A stretch of 61,110 nt of DNA from DAOUBF01 sp034432795. GTDB taxonomy: Bacteria; Chloroflexota; Anaerolineae; DSLN01. The notes below the pieces were generated by a model that saw only the letters and a list, made by a program, of their open reading frames with translations, was not told the DNA's origin and made no database searches. The stretch lies in contig DAOUBF010000070.1 in the NCBI GenBank assembly GCA_034432795.1, forward strand, positions 1 to 61,110, in the 5' to 3' direction. Shown piece by piece: positions 44,359 through 54,320 of this stretch; position 1 is the stretch's first letter, and the number at the start of each line of letters is the position of its first letter. The position numbers were made by a program, and so were the translations under genes.

Positions 44359-45596
44359 ATAAACAGCCTCACTTCCACCCGCTCACCTGTCTGCAAGCCG
44401 CCCGCGTCCAGCGGCACGACGACCAGCCCGTCAGCCCGAACCAATGTATAGATCAGGTTGGACTTACCGAACACCGGGTCGGCCCAAAGGTCGCCCTGGC
44501 GCTCCTCCAGGCGCACCGGGACGTAATCCTCGCGCCCTGGGGCGGAGGGGATATTGCGGGCCAGCCGCGCCCAGACGCGGGGCGTGGGCGGCGGGGCAGG
44601 ACACCCCTGCAGGTGCCAGAGCGTCGGCAGCAGGAACAGCCCGGCCACGGTCAGCGCCGAGACCGGGTTGCCCGGCAGGCCGAACACGGGCTTTTCCCCG
44701 GCGACTGCCAGGATGGTGGGCTTGCCTGGCCGGATGGAGACGCCGTGCACCAGCACCCCCGGCGCGCCCAGCCGCCGGATGGCCTCGGCGGTCATATCGC
44801 GGGTGCTCACCGAACTGCCCGCCGAGAGCACCAGCGCGTCCGCCTGTTCCAGCCCCTGCCGGGCGGCCGCCTCCAGCGCCTCAAAGCGGTCCGGGGCGAT
44901 GCCCAGCGGGAGCGGGAGGCCCCCGGCCCGGCGCACCAGCCCGGCCAGGGTGGCCGTGTTCACGTCGCGCACCTGGCCCGGCCCCGGCGCGCTCTCCGGC
45001 GGCACAATCTCATCCCCGGTCGCCAGGATGGCCACGCGCGGGCGGCGAGCGACCGACACCTGCGTGATGCCCACCGCCGCCAGCCCCCCCAGGTCCTGCG
45101 GGCGCAAGCGTTGCCCCGCCGTCAGCACTGTGCTCCCCAGCGCAATGTCCTCCCCCACCTGGAGCACGTTCTCGCCCGGCGCCACCGGCCCCAGCACCTC
45201 AATCTCGTGCTCGGCCAGCTTCTGCGTCTTCTCCACCATGACGACGGCATCCGCGCCGGGCGGCAGCATCCCTCCGGTATGGATCAGCGCTGCCTGGCCG
45301 GGGCCGACCGTGATGGTCGGGGCACGGCCCATCGGCACCTCGCCGACGACGGTGAGATAAGCCGGTAGTCCCTCGGAAGCGCCAAAGGTGTCGGCGGCGC
45401 GCACGGCGTATCCATCCATGGTGGAGCGGGCAAAAGCGGGCAAGGACACGGGCGCGCTCAAGTCTTCAGCCAGGACACGATCAAGCGCCTCGGCCAGCGG
45501 CACGGTCTCAACGCCCAGCGGCCCAGGCGGCAGGTGCGCCAGCAGCCGTTGCAGCGCCTGGGCCGGCGTCACAACGGTGAACAACTCGCTTGTCAT
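44355..45596 (-). CDS. moeA: Molybdopterin molybdenumtransferase MoeA
   Basis: 413 aa. It inserts molybdate into adenylated molybdopterin to form Mo-cofactor. Seen: STMDGYAVRAADT, IHTGGMLPPGADAVVMVEKT, ATGDEIVPPESAPGPGQVRDVN, LSAGSSVSTRD and FGLPGNPVSALT. Length and motif spacing are canonical. It is the first of two adjacent moeA-type genes; no Mo-enzyme is visible in the window. Confidence 0.92.
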   Translation of the reverse strand: MTSELFTVVTPAQALQRLLAHLPPGPLGVETVPLAEALDRVLAEDLSAPVSLPAFARSTMDGYAVRAADTFGASEGLPAYLTVVGEVPMGRAPTITVGPGQAALIHTGGMLPPGADAVVMVEKTQKLAEHEIEVLGPVAPGENVLQVGEDIALGSTVLTAGQRLRPQDLGGLAAVGITQVSVARRPRVAILATGDEIVPPESAPGPGQVRDVNTATLAGLVRRAGGLPLPLGIAPDRFEALEAAARQGLEQADALVLSAGSSVSTRDMTAEAIRRLGAPGVLVHGVSIRPGKPTILAVAGEKPVFGLPGNPVSALTVAGLFLLPTLWHLQGCPAPPPTPRVWARLARNIPSAPGREDYVPVRLEERQGDLWADPVFGKSNLIYTLVRADGLVVVPLDAGGLQTGERVEVRLFI

Positions 45597-45599
45597 CCG

Positions 45600-46823
45600 T
45601 CACACCTCAAATGTCACCACCGGGGCCTCGCCGGGGCCGCGTTCACGCACATAGCCCAGCCACAGCGCCAGCGTAACCAGCGACGCCAGGCCGGAGAGCA
45701 GCCCGACCCCGCCGAAGCCCCCCAGCGCCCACAGTGCGGCCCCGGCCAGCGCCCCGGCCATGCGCCCCAGGTTCATCGCCGCGATGTTCACCGACAGCAT
45801 CGTGCCCCGCGCAGCGGGCACCAGTTCGGTGATCAGCGGCAGGCCGGAGACCACCGTGAACTCAAAGGACAGGAACAATACGAACAGCCCCGCCAGGGCG
45901 AACTCCAGGCGGTTCCCCACGAAGGGCAGGGCCGCGTAGGCCACAGCCGTGAGGGCCAGGCCAATCGCCACCGCACGCTTCTTGCCCAACGCGTCGGTGA
46001 TCGCCCCCGTCAACAACTCGGCCACAAGCTCAGCCCCACCGATCACCGCCGTCGCCAGCCCCAACCGCACCGTGCTCAGCCCGAAGGACTGCTCCATCCA
46101 GCCGCCATAGGAGATGAGCAGGTTCTCGTTAGCAAACATGATCAGGAAGAACACGAACGCGGCCATCATGGCGCCGGGCTGGCGCCACACCGTAGCATAG
46201 CTATGCCAGGGGCTGACGCGCGGCGCCTGGCGCAGGGCGTGATCGGCCCGCGCCGGGATGACCAGCGCCATGAGCACCAGCACTATAGCGCCCAACACTC
46301 CTAATATCCCGAAGGGCGCCTGCCACCCCAGCGCCCCAATCACCAGGCCGACCAGCGGCGCGCCGATCAGGATGGCCAGCGACCAGGCCAGTTCGGTGGC
46401 GGCGATCACGCGCCCGCGTCGCCGATAGGGCACGCGGTCGCCCAGGTAAGCCTGCAGGCTGGGGTCAAACAGGATTTTGCCCAGGCCAATGAGCACGAAG
46501 CCCAAAAAGAAGCTGGCATAGGCCGGGACAAGTGCGCACAGGGCCATGCCCAACACGAACGCCGCCAGGCCGATCAGCATGGACATGCGCCGCCCGTAGC
46601 GGTCCGACAGCGGGCCAAACAGCGGGCTGGCGAAGCCGGTGGCCGAACGGGCAGCCATAAGCAATTGCGCCTGGTCAAGCGAGACCCCCAGCCCGTCGGC
46701 GAAGCGTGGCAGAAAGGGGTAGGCCATACGGTAGCTGACGTTCAGCGCAAACCGCGCCAGGATAGCAGCGGCCACAGGGCCGGAGAGTGGCCCGACAGCC
46801 CCCTGATCATCGTCGTGGTTCAC
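45600..46823 (-). CDS. Major facilitator superfamily transporter
   Basis: 407 aa with about 12 membrane segments, starting at a GTG at 46823 that overlaps the glycosyltransferase stop in GTGA and has CGGAGG before it; the 516-aa reading runs deep into the upstream gene and was rejected. The loop-2/3 motif GPLSDRYGRRMSMLIGLAAF and LGDRVPYRRRGRVIAATELAW are typical MFS signatures. The substrate is unknown; drug or sugar export are possible. It ends 3 nt before moeA. Confidence 0.85.
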   Translation of the reverse strand: MNHDDDQGAVGPLSGPVAAAILARFALNVSYRMAYPFLPRFADGLGVSLDQAQLLMAARSATGFASPLFGPLSDRYGRRMSMLIGLAAFVLGMALCALVPAYASFFLGFVLIGLGKILFDPSLQAYLGDRVPYRRRGRVIAATELAWSLAILIGAPLVGLVIGALGWQAPFGILGVLGAIVLVLMALVIPARADHALRQAPRVSPWHSYATVWRQPGAMMAAFVFFLIMFANENLLISYGGWMEQSFGLSTVRLGLATAVIGGAELVAELLTGAITDALGKKRAVAIGLALTAVAYAALPFVGNRLEFALAGLFVLFLSFEFTVVSGLPLITELVPAARGTMLSVNIAAMNLGRMAGALAGAALWALGGFGGVGLLSGLASLVTLALWLGYVRERGPGEAPVVTFEV

Positions 46824-47815
46824 ACTGGCCTCCGGTCGGTGCTGGAAGGTTGGGCGGATTTCATCCATGTGCGGCGCAGGCGCCAGACGACGCCCGGCGG
46901 GTAGCCGATCATCTTGGCGATGTCGCCGGTGACGCGGATAATGGGCACCCACAGGATAGCCTCTAGCCGCTCCCGCAGGCTCAGGCCCGCCAGCATGGGG
47001 ATCAGGCGGCAGTAGGGCCGCCACAGCATGGCTGCCGCGCCCAGCAGGTAAAGCCCCCACCAGGCCGGCCCAAAGCGCAGCCCTAGCACCGCGATGCCGG
47101 GCACGGCCACCAGGTAGGTGCTGTAACGGATGGCATGGCGCTTCGGCCAAAGCCCGGCCTTGCCGTCGCCGCGCGCGTAGAGATAGTACTGGCGGAAGAA
47201 GGCCCGCAGGCTGCTGCGGGGGCGGAAGCAGGCGATAGCGCGTGGGGCAAAGGCAAAGGGCCGATAGCGCTCCAACAGCTTGAAATCAAACACCAGGTCC
47301 TCGCAATAATCCAGGTCCTCCGGGTAGCCGCCCACAGCGGCCCAGGCCGCCTTGCGGAAGGCCACCGAGCGACTGGAGGGCAGGAAGCGGGCCGGATGGA
47401 TCTCCGCCAGCGTGGGCAACACCGTCGCCCCCATGGCCACCTCAAAAGCCGTTCGCGGGTCCGGCAGAAAGAATCCGGCGACGACGGCGACCCGCTCATC
47501 GGAGAAGGGCTCCAGCAGCGCCGCCAGCCATTCGGGCACCAACCGCACGCCCGCATCGGTCACCGCGATGATCTCGCCGGAGGCGGCGGCGATGGCAACG
47601 TTGCGCCCCTGCGAAATATTCGCCCCGGGCCGCTCCAGCACACGCAGCGGCAGGCGCCGGGTATAGTCGCGTAAGATAGCCAGGGTGCCATCGGTGGAGC
47701 CGCCATCCACGATCACGATCTCATCGGGGGGCCGGGTTTGAGCCGCCAGCGAGTCCAGCAAGGCCCGGATGCTGGCGGCCTCGTTTTTGACAGTGGCGAC
47801 AACGGACACGTTCAC
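46820..47815 (-). CDS. Family 2 glycosyltransferase
   Basis: 331 aa from a GTG at 47815 giving VNVSVVATVKNE; the alternative ATG at 47887 adds 24 residues. GT-A fold signatures: SVVATVKNEAASIRALLDSL, DEIVIVDGGSTDGT, ERPGANISQGRNVAIAAASGEIIAVTDAGV. A C-terminal amphipathic/hydrophobic part (about 225-300) may touch the membrane. A TATAAT box ends 7 nt before the GTG (47828-47823), so the mRNA may be leaderless. Confidence 0.85.
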   Translation of the reverse strand: MNVSVVATVKNEAASIRALLDSLAAQTRPPDEIVIVDGGSTDGTLAILRDYTRRLPLRVLERPGANISQGRNVAIAAASGEIIAVTDAGVRLVPEWLAALLEPFSDERVAVVAGFFLPDPRTAFEVAMGATVLPTLAEIHPARFLPSSRSVAFRKAAWAAVGGYPEDLDYCEDLVFDFKLLERYRPFAFAPRAIACFRPRSSLRAFFRQYYLYARGDGKAGLWPKRHAIRYSTYLVAVPGIAVLGLRFGPAWWGLYLLGAAAMLWRPYCRLIPMLAGLSLRERLEAILWVPIIRVTGDIAKMIGYPPGVVWRLRRTWMKSAQPSSTDRRPV

Positions 47816-47822
47816 GCCCCCG

Positions 47823-47828
47823 ATTATA
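47823..47828 (-). promoter_or_regulatory. -10 element of the glycosyltransferase operon
   Basis: TATAAT on the minus strand with a weak TTTACG-like -35 at 19 nt. Its position just 7 nt before the GTG suggests transcription starts at or next to the start codon. Confidence 0.4.
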
Positions 47829-47911
47829 GCAGCGATCGGCCATAAAACGTAAAACGCCCGCCGGGAGAGGAGCCATGCGATTGGCATCGCGCCTGAAGGG
47901 CCAGGGCGGGT

Positions 47912-47948
47912 CCAGAACCCCGGTTTCTTGCAGAAACCGGGGTTCTGG
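47912..47948. repeat. 17-bp perfect hairpin between divergent glycosyltransferase genes
   Basis: Arm 47912-47928 (CCAGAACCCCGGTTTCT) is perfectly complementary to 47932-47948 with a 3-nt loop. It resembles the widespread CCCGGTTTCTn(3)AGAAACCGGG mobile palindromes of cyanobacteria and Chloroflexota. It is not a terminator, because the flanking genes diverge from it. Confidence 0.75.
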
Positions 47949-48012
47949 GGTCTCGTGACGGGGGAGGTGTTTTACCTTTTGCCCGTTACGTTTTATAATC
48001 ACAGCCTGGCGT

Positions 48013-49530
48013 ATGATCACGCTGAGAGCTATCGCACAGCGCACCTGGCCCGCCACAATAAGCCGCCTCCGCCTTAGCTTCGCCGGGCGCGTTTTTGTGT
48101 TGGCGCTCGTCCTGCGGCTGCTGCCCGTGCTGCTCACGGCGCGGCTGGGCATCGGCCTGGACGACATGTTCCAGTATGACATGCTGGCCCGCAGCCTGGT
48201 TGCCGGTAACGGCTACCGCTGGTATGCCCAGCCCGATCTCTACACCATCAGCCACTACATTCAGTTTGACCTGAGCAGCGTCCCTTACGATCCCAAAGGC
48301 ATCCCCACGAGCTATCGCGCCCCGCTGTATCCGGCCTTCCTGGCGCTCATCTATGCCATCAGCGGCCTGGAGTGGCGCTTCTTCGCGGCGCGCTTGGCCC
48401 AGGTCCTGCTGGGCGCCATGCTCGCCCCGCTCACGTACTGGATCGCTCGTCGCGTTATATCACCAACCGGGCTGAAGCCCGGTACTGGGTGGGAGAGGGC
48501 CGCGAGATTGGCCGCGTGGATCGTCGCCCTTTACCCCTGGCTGATCCTCTTTCCGCTGGGCCTGGCGACGGAGAACCTGTTCACCCCGGTCCTGGCCCTC
48601 GCCATCCTGGCCCTCTTGCGAGCGGGCGAGAGCGGCTCGCTGCGTGACTGGGCGCTGGCGGGAGTCGCCCTGGGCCTGGCGACGCTGACGCGCTCCATCA
48701 TCATCGGCTTTGTCCCCCTGGCGGTGCTGCTCGTCCCCAGGAACCGGCTGCGGGGCGGGCTGATCCTGCTGGGGTGCGTGGCCGCCCTGACCCTGCCCTG
48801 GGCCTACCGTAACACACGGCTGCACGGGCAACTGACCTTTGTAGAAAACAACCTGGGCACCAACCTCTACCTGGGCTATCACCCCCAGGGCACGGGCACG
48901 TTCCAGTTCGGTATCTCGCTTGACCTGGTGCCCATTCTGGACGACGCCGAGCGCAACCGGCGCGGGATTGAGGCCGCCCTGGGCTTCATCCGCGATGACC
49001 CCGGCCGGGTGCCCTATCTGATCGTGCGCAAGCTGGGCTACTTCTGGGGCCTGGAGAAACGCCCGTTCGTCTACTTCTATAGCAACAACTACCTGGGCCA
49101 CTGGCCCGATGCACTGCTCGCCCTGGCGCTGGTGGGTCTGTGCCTGCCCTTCGTCCTGCTCATGCCCCTGGCCATCATCGGCGCCCTTCAGCCGTTCTCC
49201 CCATCGGCCAGCACGGGGAACAAACAGGGGGCCTGTCTCCTGATCGCCCTTATCTTATATTTCGCTGGGGCCTATGCCCTGATTCTCGCCGAGGAGCGCT
49301 ATCATCTGCCGCTCATCCCCTTCCTGGCGGTGTTTGCCGCCTGGGGGGCGGCACAGGTGCTGAGCAGGAAGGGGCAAAGCAGCCAGCGCCGGAGCCTGTG
49401 GCGCCCGGCCCTGGCCCTCGGCCTGATCGCCCTGCTGCTCCTCAACTGGGGGCTGGAGCTGCACCGGGACGCGCCCAAGCTGGCGGCCATGTTCGGGCCA
49501 GACGGGAACCGAATAGGGACAGATTACTGA
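48013..49530 (+). CDS. ArnT/PMT-like membrane glycosyltransferase
   Basis: 505 aa with about 10-12 membrane segments. The early loop has an Asp-Asp pair (IGLDDMFQYDMLARSLV) and later blocks (ALLRAGES, GLATLTRSI, PWAYRNTRLHGQL) as in lipid-linked sugar transferases (GT39/GT83 type). These move a sugar from a polyprenyl phosphate carrier to a target on the outer face of the membrane. The palindrome ACCGGGCTGAAGCCCGGT (48466-48483) is inserted in frame (TGLKPG, residues about 152-157). It is divergent from the GT2 gene. Confidence 0.8.
   Translation: MITLRAIAQRTWPATISRLRLSFAGRVFVLALVLRLLPVLLTARLGIGLDDMFQYDMLARSLVAGNGYRWYAQPDLYTISHYIQFDLSSVPYDPKGIPTSYRAPLYPAFLALIYAISGLEWRFFAARLAQVLLGAMLAPLTYWIARRVISPTGLKPGTGWERAARLAAWIVALYPWLILFPLGLATENLFTPVLALAILALLRAGESGSLRDWALAGVALGLATLTRSIIIGFVPLAVLLVPRNRLRGGLILLGCVAALTLPWAYRNTRLHGQLTFVENNLGTNLYLGYHPQGTGTFQFGISLDLVPILDDAERNRRGIEAALGFIRDDPGRVPYLIVRKLGYFWGLEKRPFVYFYSNNYLGHWPDALLALALVGLCLPFVLLMPLAIIGALQPFSPSASTGNKQGACLLIALILYFAGAYALILAEERYHLPLIPFLAVFAAWGAAQVLSRKGQSSQRRSLWRPALALGLIALLLLNWGLELHRDAPKLAAMFGPDGNRIGTDY
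48466..48483. repeat. Palindromic repeat inside the membrane glycosyltransferase
   Basis: An 18-nt inverted repeat (ACCGGGCT-GA-AGCCCGGT) inside the coding region, kept in frame. A degenerate relative (ACTGGGCTGAAGCCGGGT) lies at about 19002-19019. Confidence 0.6.
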
Positions 49531-49547
49531 CGGGCGGTCATACAGAC

Positions 49548-50165
49548 ATGATTGAACTTCTGGGCCTGCGGTTGGACGCGAAGGTCACCACGATGATCGT
49601 GGTGAGCACGTTGCTTATCCTCATTGAGCACTATCACAGCCTCACCTCGCTCAGAGCCGCCGACCGGTTTCTCCTGTACTTCATTGTGCCCCTGATCCTC
49701 ATCGTCCTCTTCTTCCGTGAATCGCCCCAGGCATACGGCTTCCGGGTGGGCAACTGGCGCCTGGGGCTGGCGGTGACCGTTGTGGCTGCCGTCCTCCTGG
49801 CCGCCCTCATGGGGTGGCTGGCCCGCACGCCGGCCTTCAGCAGCTATTACGCCGGTCGCGCTCGTTCATCGCTGCTCGCGCTGATTGGCGAAAACGCGCT
49901 GGACCTGTTCAGTTGGGAGTTCCTGTTTCGCGGCTTTCTGCTCTTCGGCCTGGCGCGTCGCTTCGGCGATGAGGCCATCCTGCTCCAGGCCGTGCCCTTC
50001 GCCATCGCCCATATGGGCAAGCCCGAACTGGAGACGCTGAGCACGATCTTCGGCGGCGCCGCCTTTGGCCTGCTGGCCTACCGCACCCATTCCTTCTTCT
50101 ATCCCTTCCTGATCCACTGGTTCTTACAGACCTGGACGATTATGGTCGCGGCCCGGCTGATCTAA
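49548..50165 (+). CDS. CPBP-family membrane protein (CAAX-protease-like)
   Basis: 205 aa from the ATG at 49548; a longer reading from 49140 lies inside the previous gene. Six to eight hydrophobic segments. The C-terminal half matches the CPBP (Abi) family: SWEFLFRGFLLFG, FAIAHMGKPE and a last HWFLQ. The usual motifs are EEXXXR, FXXXH and HXXXN; here the first Glu is Trp and the final Asn is Gln, so proteolytic activity is uncertain. It follows the glycosyltransferase by 17 nt. Confidence 0.8.
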   Translation: MIELLGLRLDAKVTTMIVVSTLLILIEHYHSLTSLRAADRFLLYFIVPLILIVLFFRESPQAYGFRVGNWRLGLAVTVVAAVLLAALMGWLARTPAFSSYYAGRARSSLLALIGENALDLFSWEFLFRGFLLFGLARRFGDEAILLQAVPFAIAHMGKPELETLSTIFGGAAFGLLAYRTHSFFYPFLIHWFLQTWTIMVAARLI

Positions 50166-50194
50166 TGGGCCAGTGAGATGCTTCGGAATCAACA

Positions 50195-51442
50195 ATGGGC
50201 CAGGTGATGGATCTGGAACTGACCGACATGGCCCACGGAGGGGCAGCGGTCGGGCGGCACGAGGGGCGGGTGGTCTTTGTCCCTTATGCCATTGCCGGTG
50301 AGCGCGTCCGCGTGGAGATCGTGGAAGAGAAGAAGCGCTATGCCCAGGCCCGGTTAATGGAAATCTTGACCCCTTCGCCAGACCGTGTCCAGCCGCCCTG
50401 TCCGCACTTTGGGCCGGGGCCGGAAGGGCCGTGCGGCGGCTGCCAGTGGCAGCACATCGCCTATCCCGCGCAGGTGCGCTTCAAGCAGGCCATCCTGGCC
50501 GATCAACTTCGGCGCATTGGCGGCTTCAGCGACCCCCCTCTCCTGCCGCCTGTACCCAGCCCCTCACCCTGGACCTACCGCAATCAGGCCCGCTTTGGCG
50601 TCGGCCCGGACGGGCGCCTGGGCTATCGCGCCCTGAACAGCCAGCGCATCCTCCCCATCCGTGAGTGCCATATCATTGACCCGCGCCTGCTGGCCCTGTT
50701 CCAATCCCTTGACCTGGAACCCGCCGGGCTGAACGGGGTAACCCTGCGCGTGGGAACGGCCACAGATGAGTTGATGCTGGTGTTAGAGGTCGCAGGCGAC
50801 GAACTGCCTGCGGTGGAAACAGACCTGCCGCTTTCCTGTGTGCTCCAGTTTGAGGACGGATCCAGCGTTGTGCTGATGGGAGAGGGCGATCTGGTGGAGG
50901 AAGTTGCCGGGCGCCGCTTTCGGGTCTCGGCGGGCAGCTTCTTCCAGGTGAATACCCCCCTGGCGGAGAAGCTGGTGGAGCGCGTGCTGAGCTACCTGGC
51001 CCTGACGGGCCGCGAAACCGTCCTGGAGGCTTACAGCGGCGTCGGCCTGTTCACGGCGTTTCTGGCGCCCCATGCCGCCCGTGTGATCGCCATTGAGTCC
51101 AACCCCAACGCGGTCGCCGACGCCCAGATCAACCTGGACGAGTTCAACCATATTGAGTTATATCAGGCAGAAGCGGAAGAGGTGCTGCCTGTGCTGGAGG
51201 TGGCGCTGGACGCCGCCGTTCTTGACCCCCCGCGCACAGGCTGCGCGCCCGCCGTGATTGACGCGCTCATCCGGCTCAGACCGTCTCGCCTCGTGTATGT
51301 CTCGTGCGATCCGGCTACGCTGGCCCGCGATTGCAGACGCCTGGCGGCGGGCGGTTATCGTCTGGCAGCGACCCAGCTCGTTGACATGTTCCCCCAGACC
51401 TACCACATTGAGAGCGTTTCGCTCCTGATCGCCCAGGACTGA
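50195..51442 (+). CDS. rlmD: 23S rRNA (uracil-5-)-methyltransferase, RlmD/RumA type
   Basis: 415 aa. It has an N-terminal TRAM RNA-binding domain (about 3-60, DMAHGGAAVGRHEGRVVFVPYAIAGERV), a [4Fe-4S] cluster with CPHFG...CGGCQWQH, and a SAM methyltransferase domain (VLEAYSGVGLFTAFLA, DPPRTGCAP, catalytic Cys in VYVSCDPATLARD). These enzymes methylate U747 or U1939 of 23S rRNA; which one is not resolved here. It sits next to and is convergent with the rRNA genes, which is common but not meaningful by itself. Confidence 0.9.
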   Translation: MGQVMDLELTDMAHGGAAVGRHEGRVVFVPYAIAGERVRVEIVEEKKRYAQARLMEILTPSPDRVQPPCPHFGPGPEGPCGGCQWQHIAYPAQVRFKQAILADQLRRIGGFSDPPLLPPVPSPSPWTYRNQARFGVGPDGRLGYRALNSQRILPIRECHIIDPRLLALFQSLDLEPAGLNGVTLRVGTATDELMLVLEVAGDELPAVETDLPLSCVLQFEDGSSVVLMGEGDLVEEVAGRRFRVSAGSFFQVNTPLAEKLVERVLSYLALTGRETVLEAYSGVGLFTAFLAPHAARVIAIESNPNAVADAQINLDEFNHIELYQAEAEEVLPVLEVALDAAVLDPPRTGCAPAVIDALIRLRPSRLVYVSCDPATLARDCRRLAAGGYRLAATQLVDMFPQTYHIESVSLLIAQD

Positions 51443-51465
51443 AGGGAGAAGAGAAAACAAACAGG

Positions 51466-51588
<123 letters not shown>

Positions 51589-51612
51589 CTGTAACTAGCC
51601 ATCAGCAATAAT

Positions 51613-51648
51613 CAGTCGTCAGACAAACTCCGGTCAATCTGACGACTG
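51613..51648 (-). promoter_or_regulatory. Hairpin in the 23S-5S spacer
   Basis: Inverted repeat CAGTCGTCAGA (51613-51623)/TCTGACGACTG (51638-51648), 11 bp with a 14-nt loop. It is probably a processing signal between 23S and 5S. Confidence 0.5.
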
Positions 51649-51668
51649 AGGACAGGCTATTGACTATC

Positions 51669-51698
51669 GCCTGGCACCTTAAGAACTGAACAGAACGC
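51669..51698 (-). other. 23S processing stem, 3' arm
   Basis: This 30-nt segment is complementary at 29 of 30 positions to 57806-57835, which lies just before the 23S 5' end. Together they form the precursor stem cut by RNase III. The single mismatch is at the TTAA[G/C]AAC position. Confidence 0.8.
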
Positions 51699-51888
51699 CC
51701 AGCATCCGAGATCGTGAAGAAGCCCTCGGCCATTAGTACGGCTTGGCTAAACACGTTACCGTGCTTACACCTGCCGCCTATTAAACTCGTCGTCTCCGAG
51801 TGGCCTTACCCTCACCAAGGAGGTGGGGAACGTCATCTTGGGGTGGGCTTCCCACTTAGATGCATTCAGCGGTTATCCCGACGCGACG

Positions 51889-51931
<43 letters not shown>

Positions 51932-52020
51932 AGGTCGCTCCACCCCGGTCCTCTCGTACTAGGGGCAGCCCCCCTCACGTTCCCTACGCCCGCAGCGGAT
52001 AGAGACCGACCTGTCTCACG

Positions 52021-52724
52021 CACTTTCCCCCAAGTTACCTTGAGGAGTAGACTATCCCATCATCCCCTTTCGGGGAGCCGACGTATTGCGGTGGTCTAGT
52101 TTGGCTCTTGCGAGCATCACCCACCGCCTCAGGCCACTGGCCTTCAGTCGTTACGGGGGCTAAGGTAGCCCTTGCTCTCCAGATACTGCCGCACATCTGC
52201 AGCGATGTGCCTGCGATTCTTGGAGTAGTTTAGGGCCTGAAAGGTTTCGACAACTTCGGCCCATCGCAGAAACCCCTCCGGCGTGGCCTCTTGTGTTGAG
52301 AGCATCTCCTGCAATAGGCTTAATGCCTGCTCAACCTGCGGTGCCTTGAGCACCACATACGGTTTGACTATCTCCAGAACAGTTCGGGCCTGGGCGAGAC
52401 CTTCAACATCATATTCACTGATGCCATCCGGCCGATCTCGCACGGTTCCCAAACCGATCTGCTGATTCAGCCACTCCAGAACGCGGCGGTTGTGCCGTTT
52501 CTGGTAGAACGACACAGTTGCCTTGATCTGGTAGCCGAACACATAGTCTCGCCGTGGTTTGAGCTGTAGGATGATGCTGCCATCGCCGTCAAGAAAACCC
52601 GCGATATAGGCCCGCGTTGTCTCATCCATCCCTTCGCCTTCCCACGGGATTACCCTTTACGCAGGGCTTCCCCGTTATGAGTCGGTGATCCACTGGGGAT
52701 TGCTCCCCAGCGCCGCCAATGCTG
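52021..52724 (-). ncRNA. Group I intron after 23S position U2593 (L2593)
   Basis: 704 nt. The 5' exon ends in U (GACCGT) and the intron ends in G, both group I hallmarks. The 3' exon begins CGTGAGACAG. A conserved group I core is visible near the 3' end: ACTAGAC and, further on, GGGATAGTCTACTCC, like the P7 strands. The site equals the U2593 insertion site known for I-CreI-type introns. It encodes an endonuclease at 52144-52629. Confidence 0.9.
52144..52629 (-). CDS. LAGLIDADG homing endonuclease of the U2593 intron
   Basis: 161 aa, single LAGLIDADG motif (YIAGFLDGDGS, about residues 8-18), so it probably works as a homodimer. The following basic pattern (KPRRDYVFGYQIKATVSFYQKRHNRRVLEWLNQQIGLGTVRDRPDG) fits family LAGLIDADG_1. 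It would cut intron-less 23S alleles at the U2593 site and drive copying of the intron. It lies entirely inside the intron. GAAGG purines precede the ATG. Confidence 0.88.
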   Translation of the reverse strand: MDETTRAYIAGFLDGDGSIILQLKPRRDYVFGYQIKATVSFYQKRHNRRVLEWLNQQIGLGTVRDRPDGISEYDVEGLAQARTVLEIVKPYVVLKAPQVEQALSLLQEMLSTQEATPEGFLRWAEVVETFQALNYSKNRRHIAADVRQYLESKGYLSPRND

Positions 52725-52743
52725 ACGGTCTGAACCCAGCTCA

Positions 52744-52784
<41 letters not shown>

Positions 52785-52788
52785 GATC

Positions 52789-52824
<36 letters not shown>

Positions 52825-52947
52825 GAGCGAGGCCGTCGATGTGAACTCTTGGGCCTCACCAGCCTGTTATCCCCGGGGTAGCTTTTGTCCGGTAAGCCAC
52901 GGCCCTTCCACACGGTACCGTGGGATCACTAAGCCCGACTTTCGTCC

Positions 52948-52983
<36 letters not shown>

Positions 52984-53055
52984 ATGCCTTTACACTCAAC
53001 GGCGGGTTTCCATTCCGCCTGAGGGAACCTTTGGGCGCCTCCGTTACCTTTTAGG

Positions 53056-54044
<989 letters not shown>

Positions 54045-54191
54045 GGTCCTGGCGCGGGTGTGCCGCCACCAGTTAGGGCCTAGACTTCGTCAGGGTGGTA
54101 TTTCACCGTTGGCTCCACCGAGGCCGAAGCCCCAGCTTCACAGCCTCCCACCTATCCTACGCAGACCAAGCCCAGACGCAATGCCAAGCTG

Positions 54192-54229
<38 letters not shown>

Positions 54230-54320
54230 GACATGGCATCTTCACCACGATTTCAATTTCACCGGGTCCCTCGTTGAGACAGTGCTCTACTCGTTACGCC
54301 ATTCGTGCGGGTCGGAACTT

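Noticed and set aside
46824..47150. 109-residue N-terminal extension of the MFS transporter
   Set aside because: It lies wholly inside the glycosyltransferase gene in another frame and has low-complexity, shadow-type composition.
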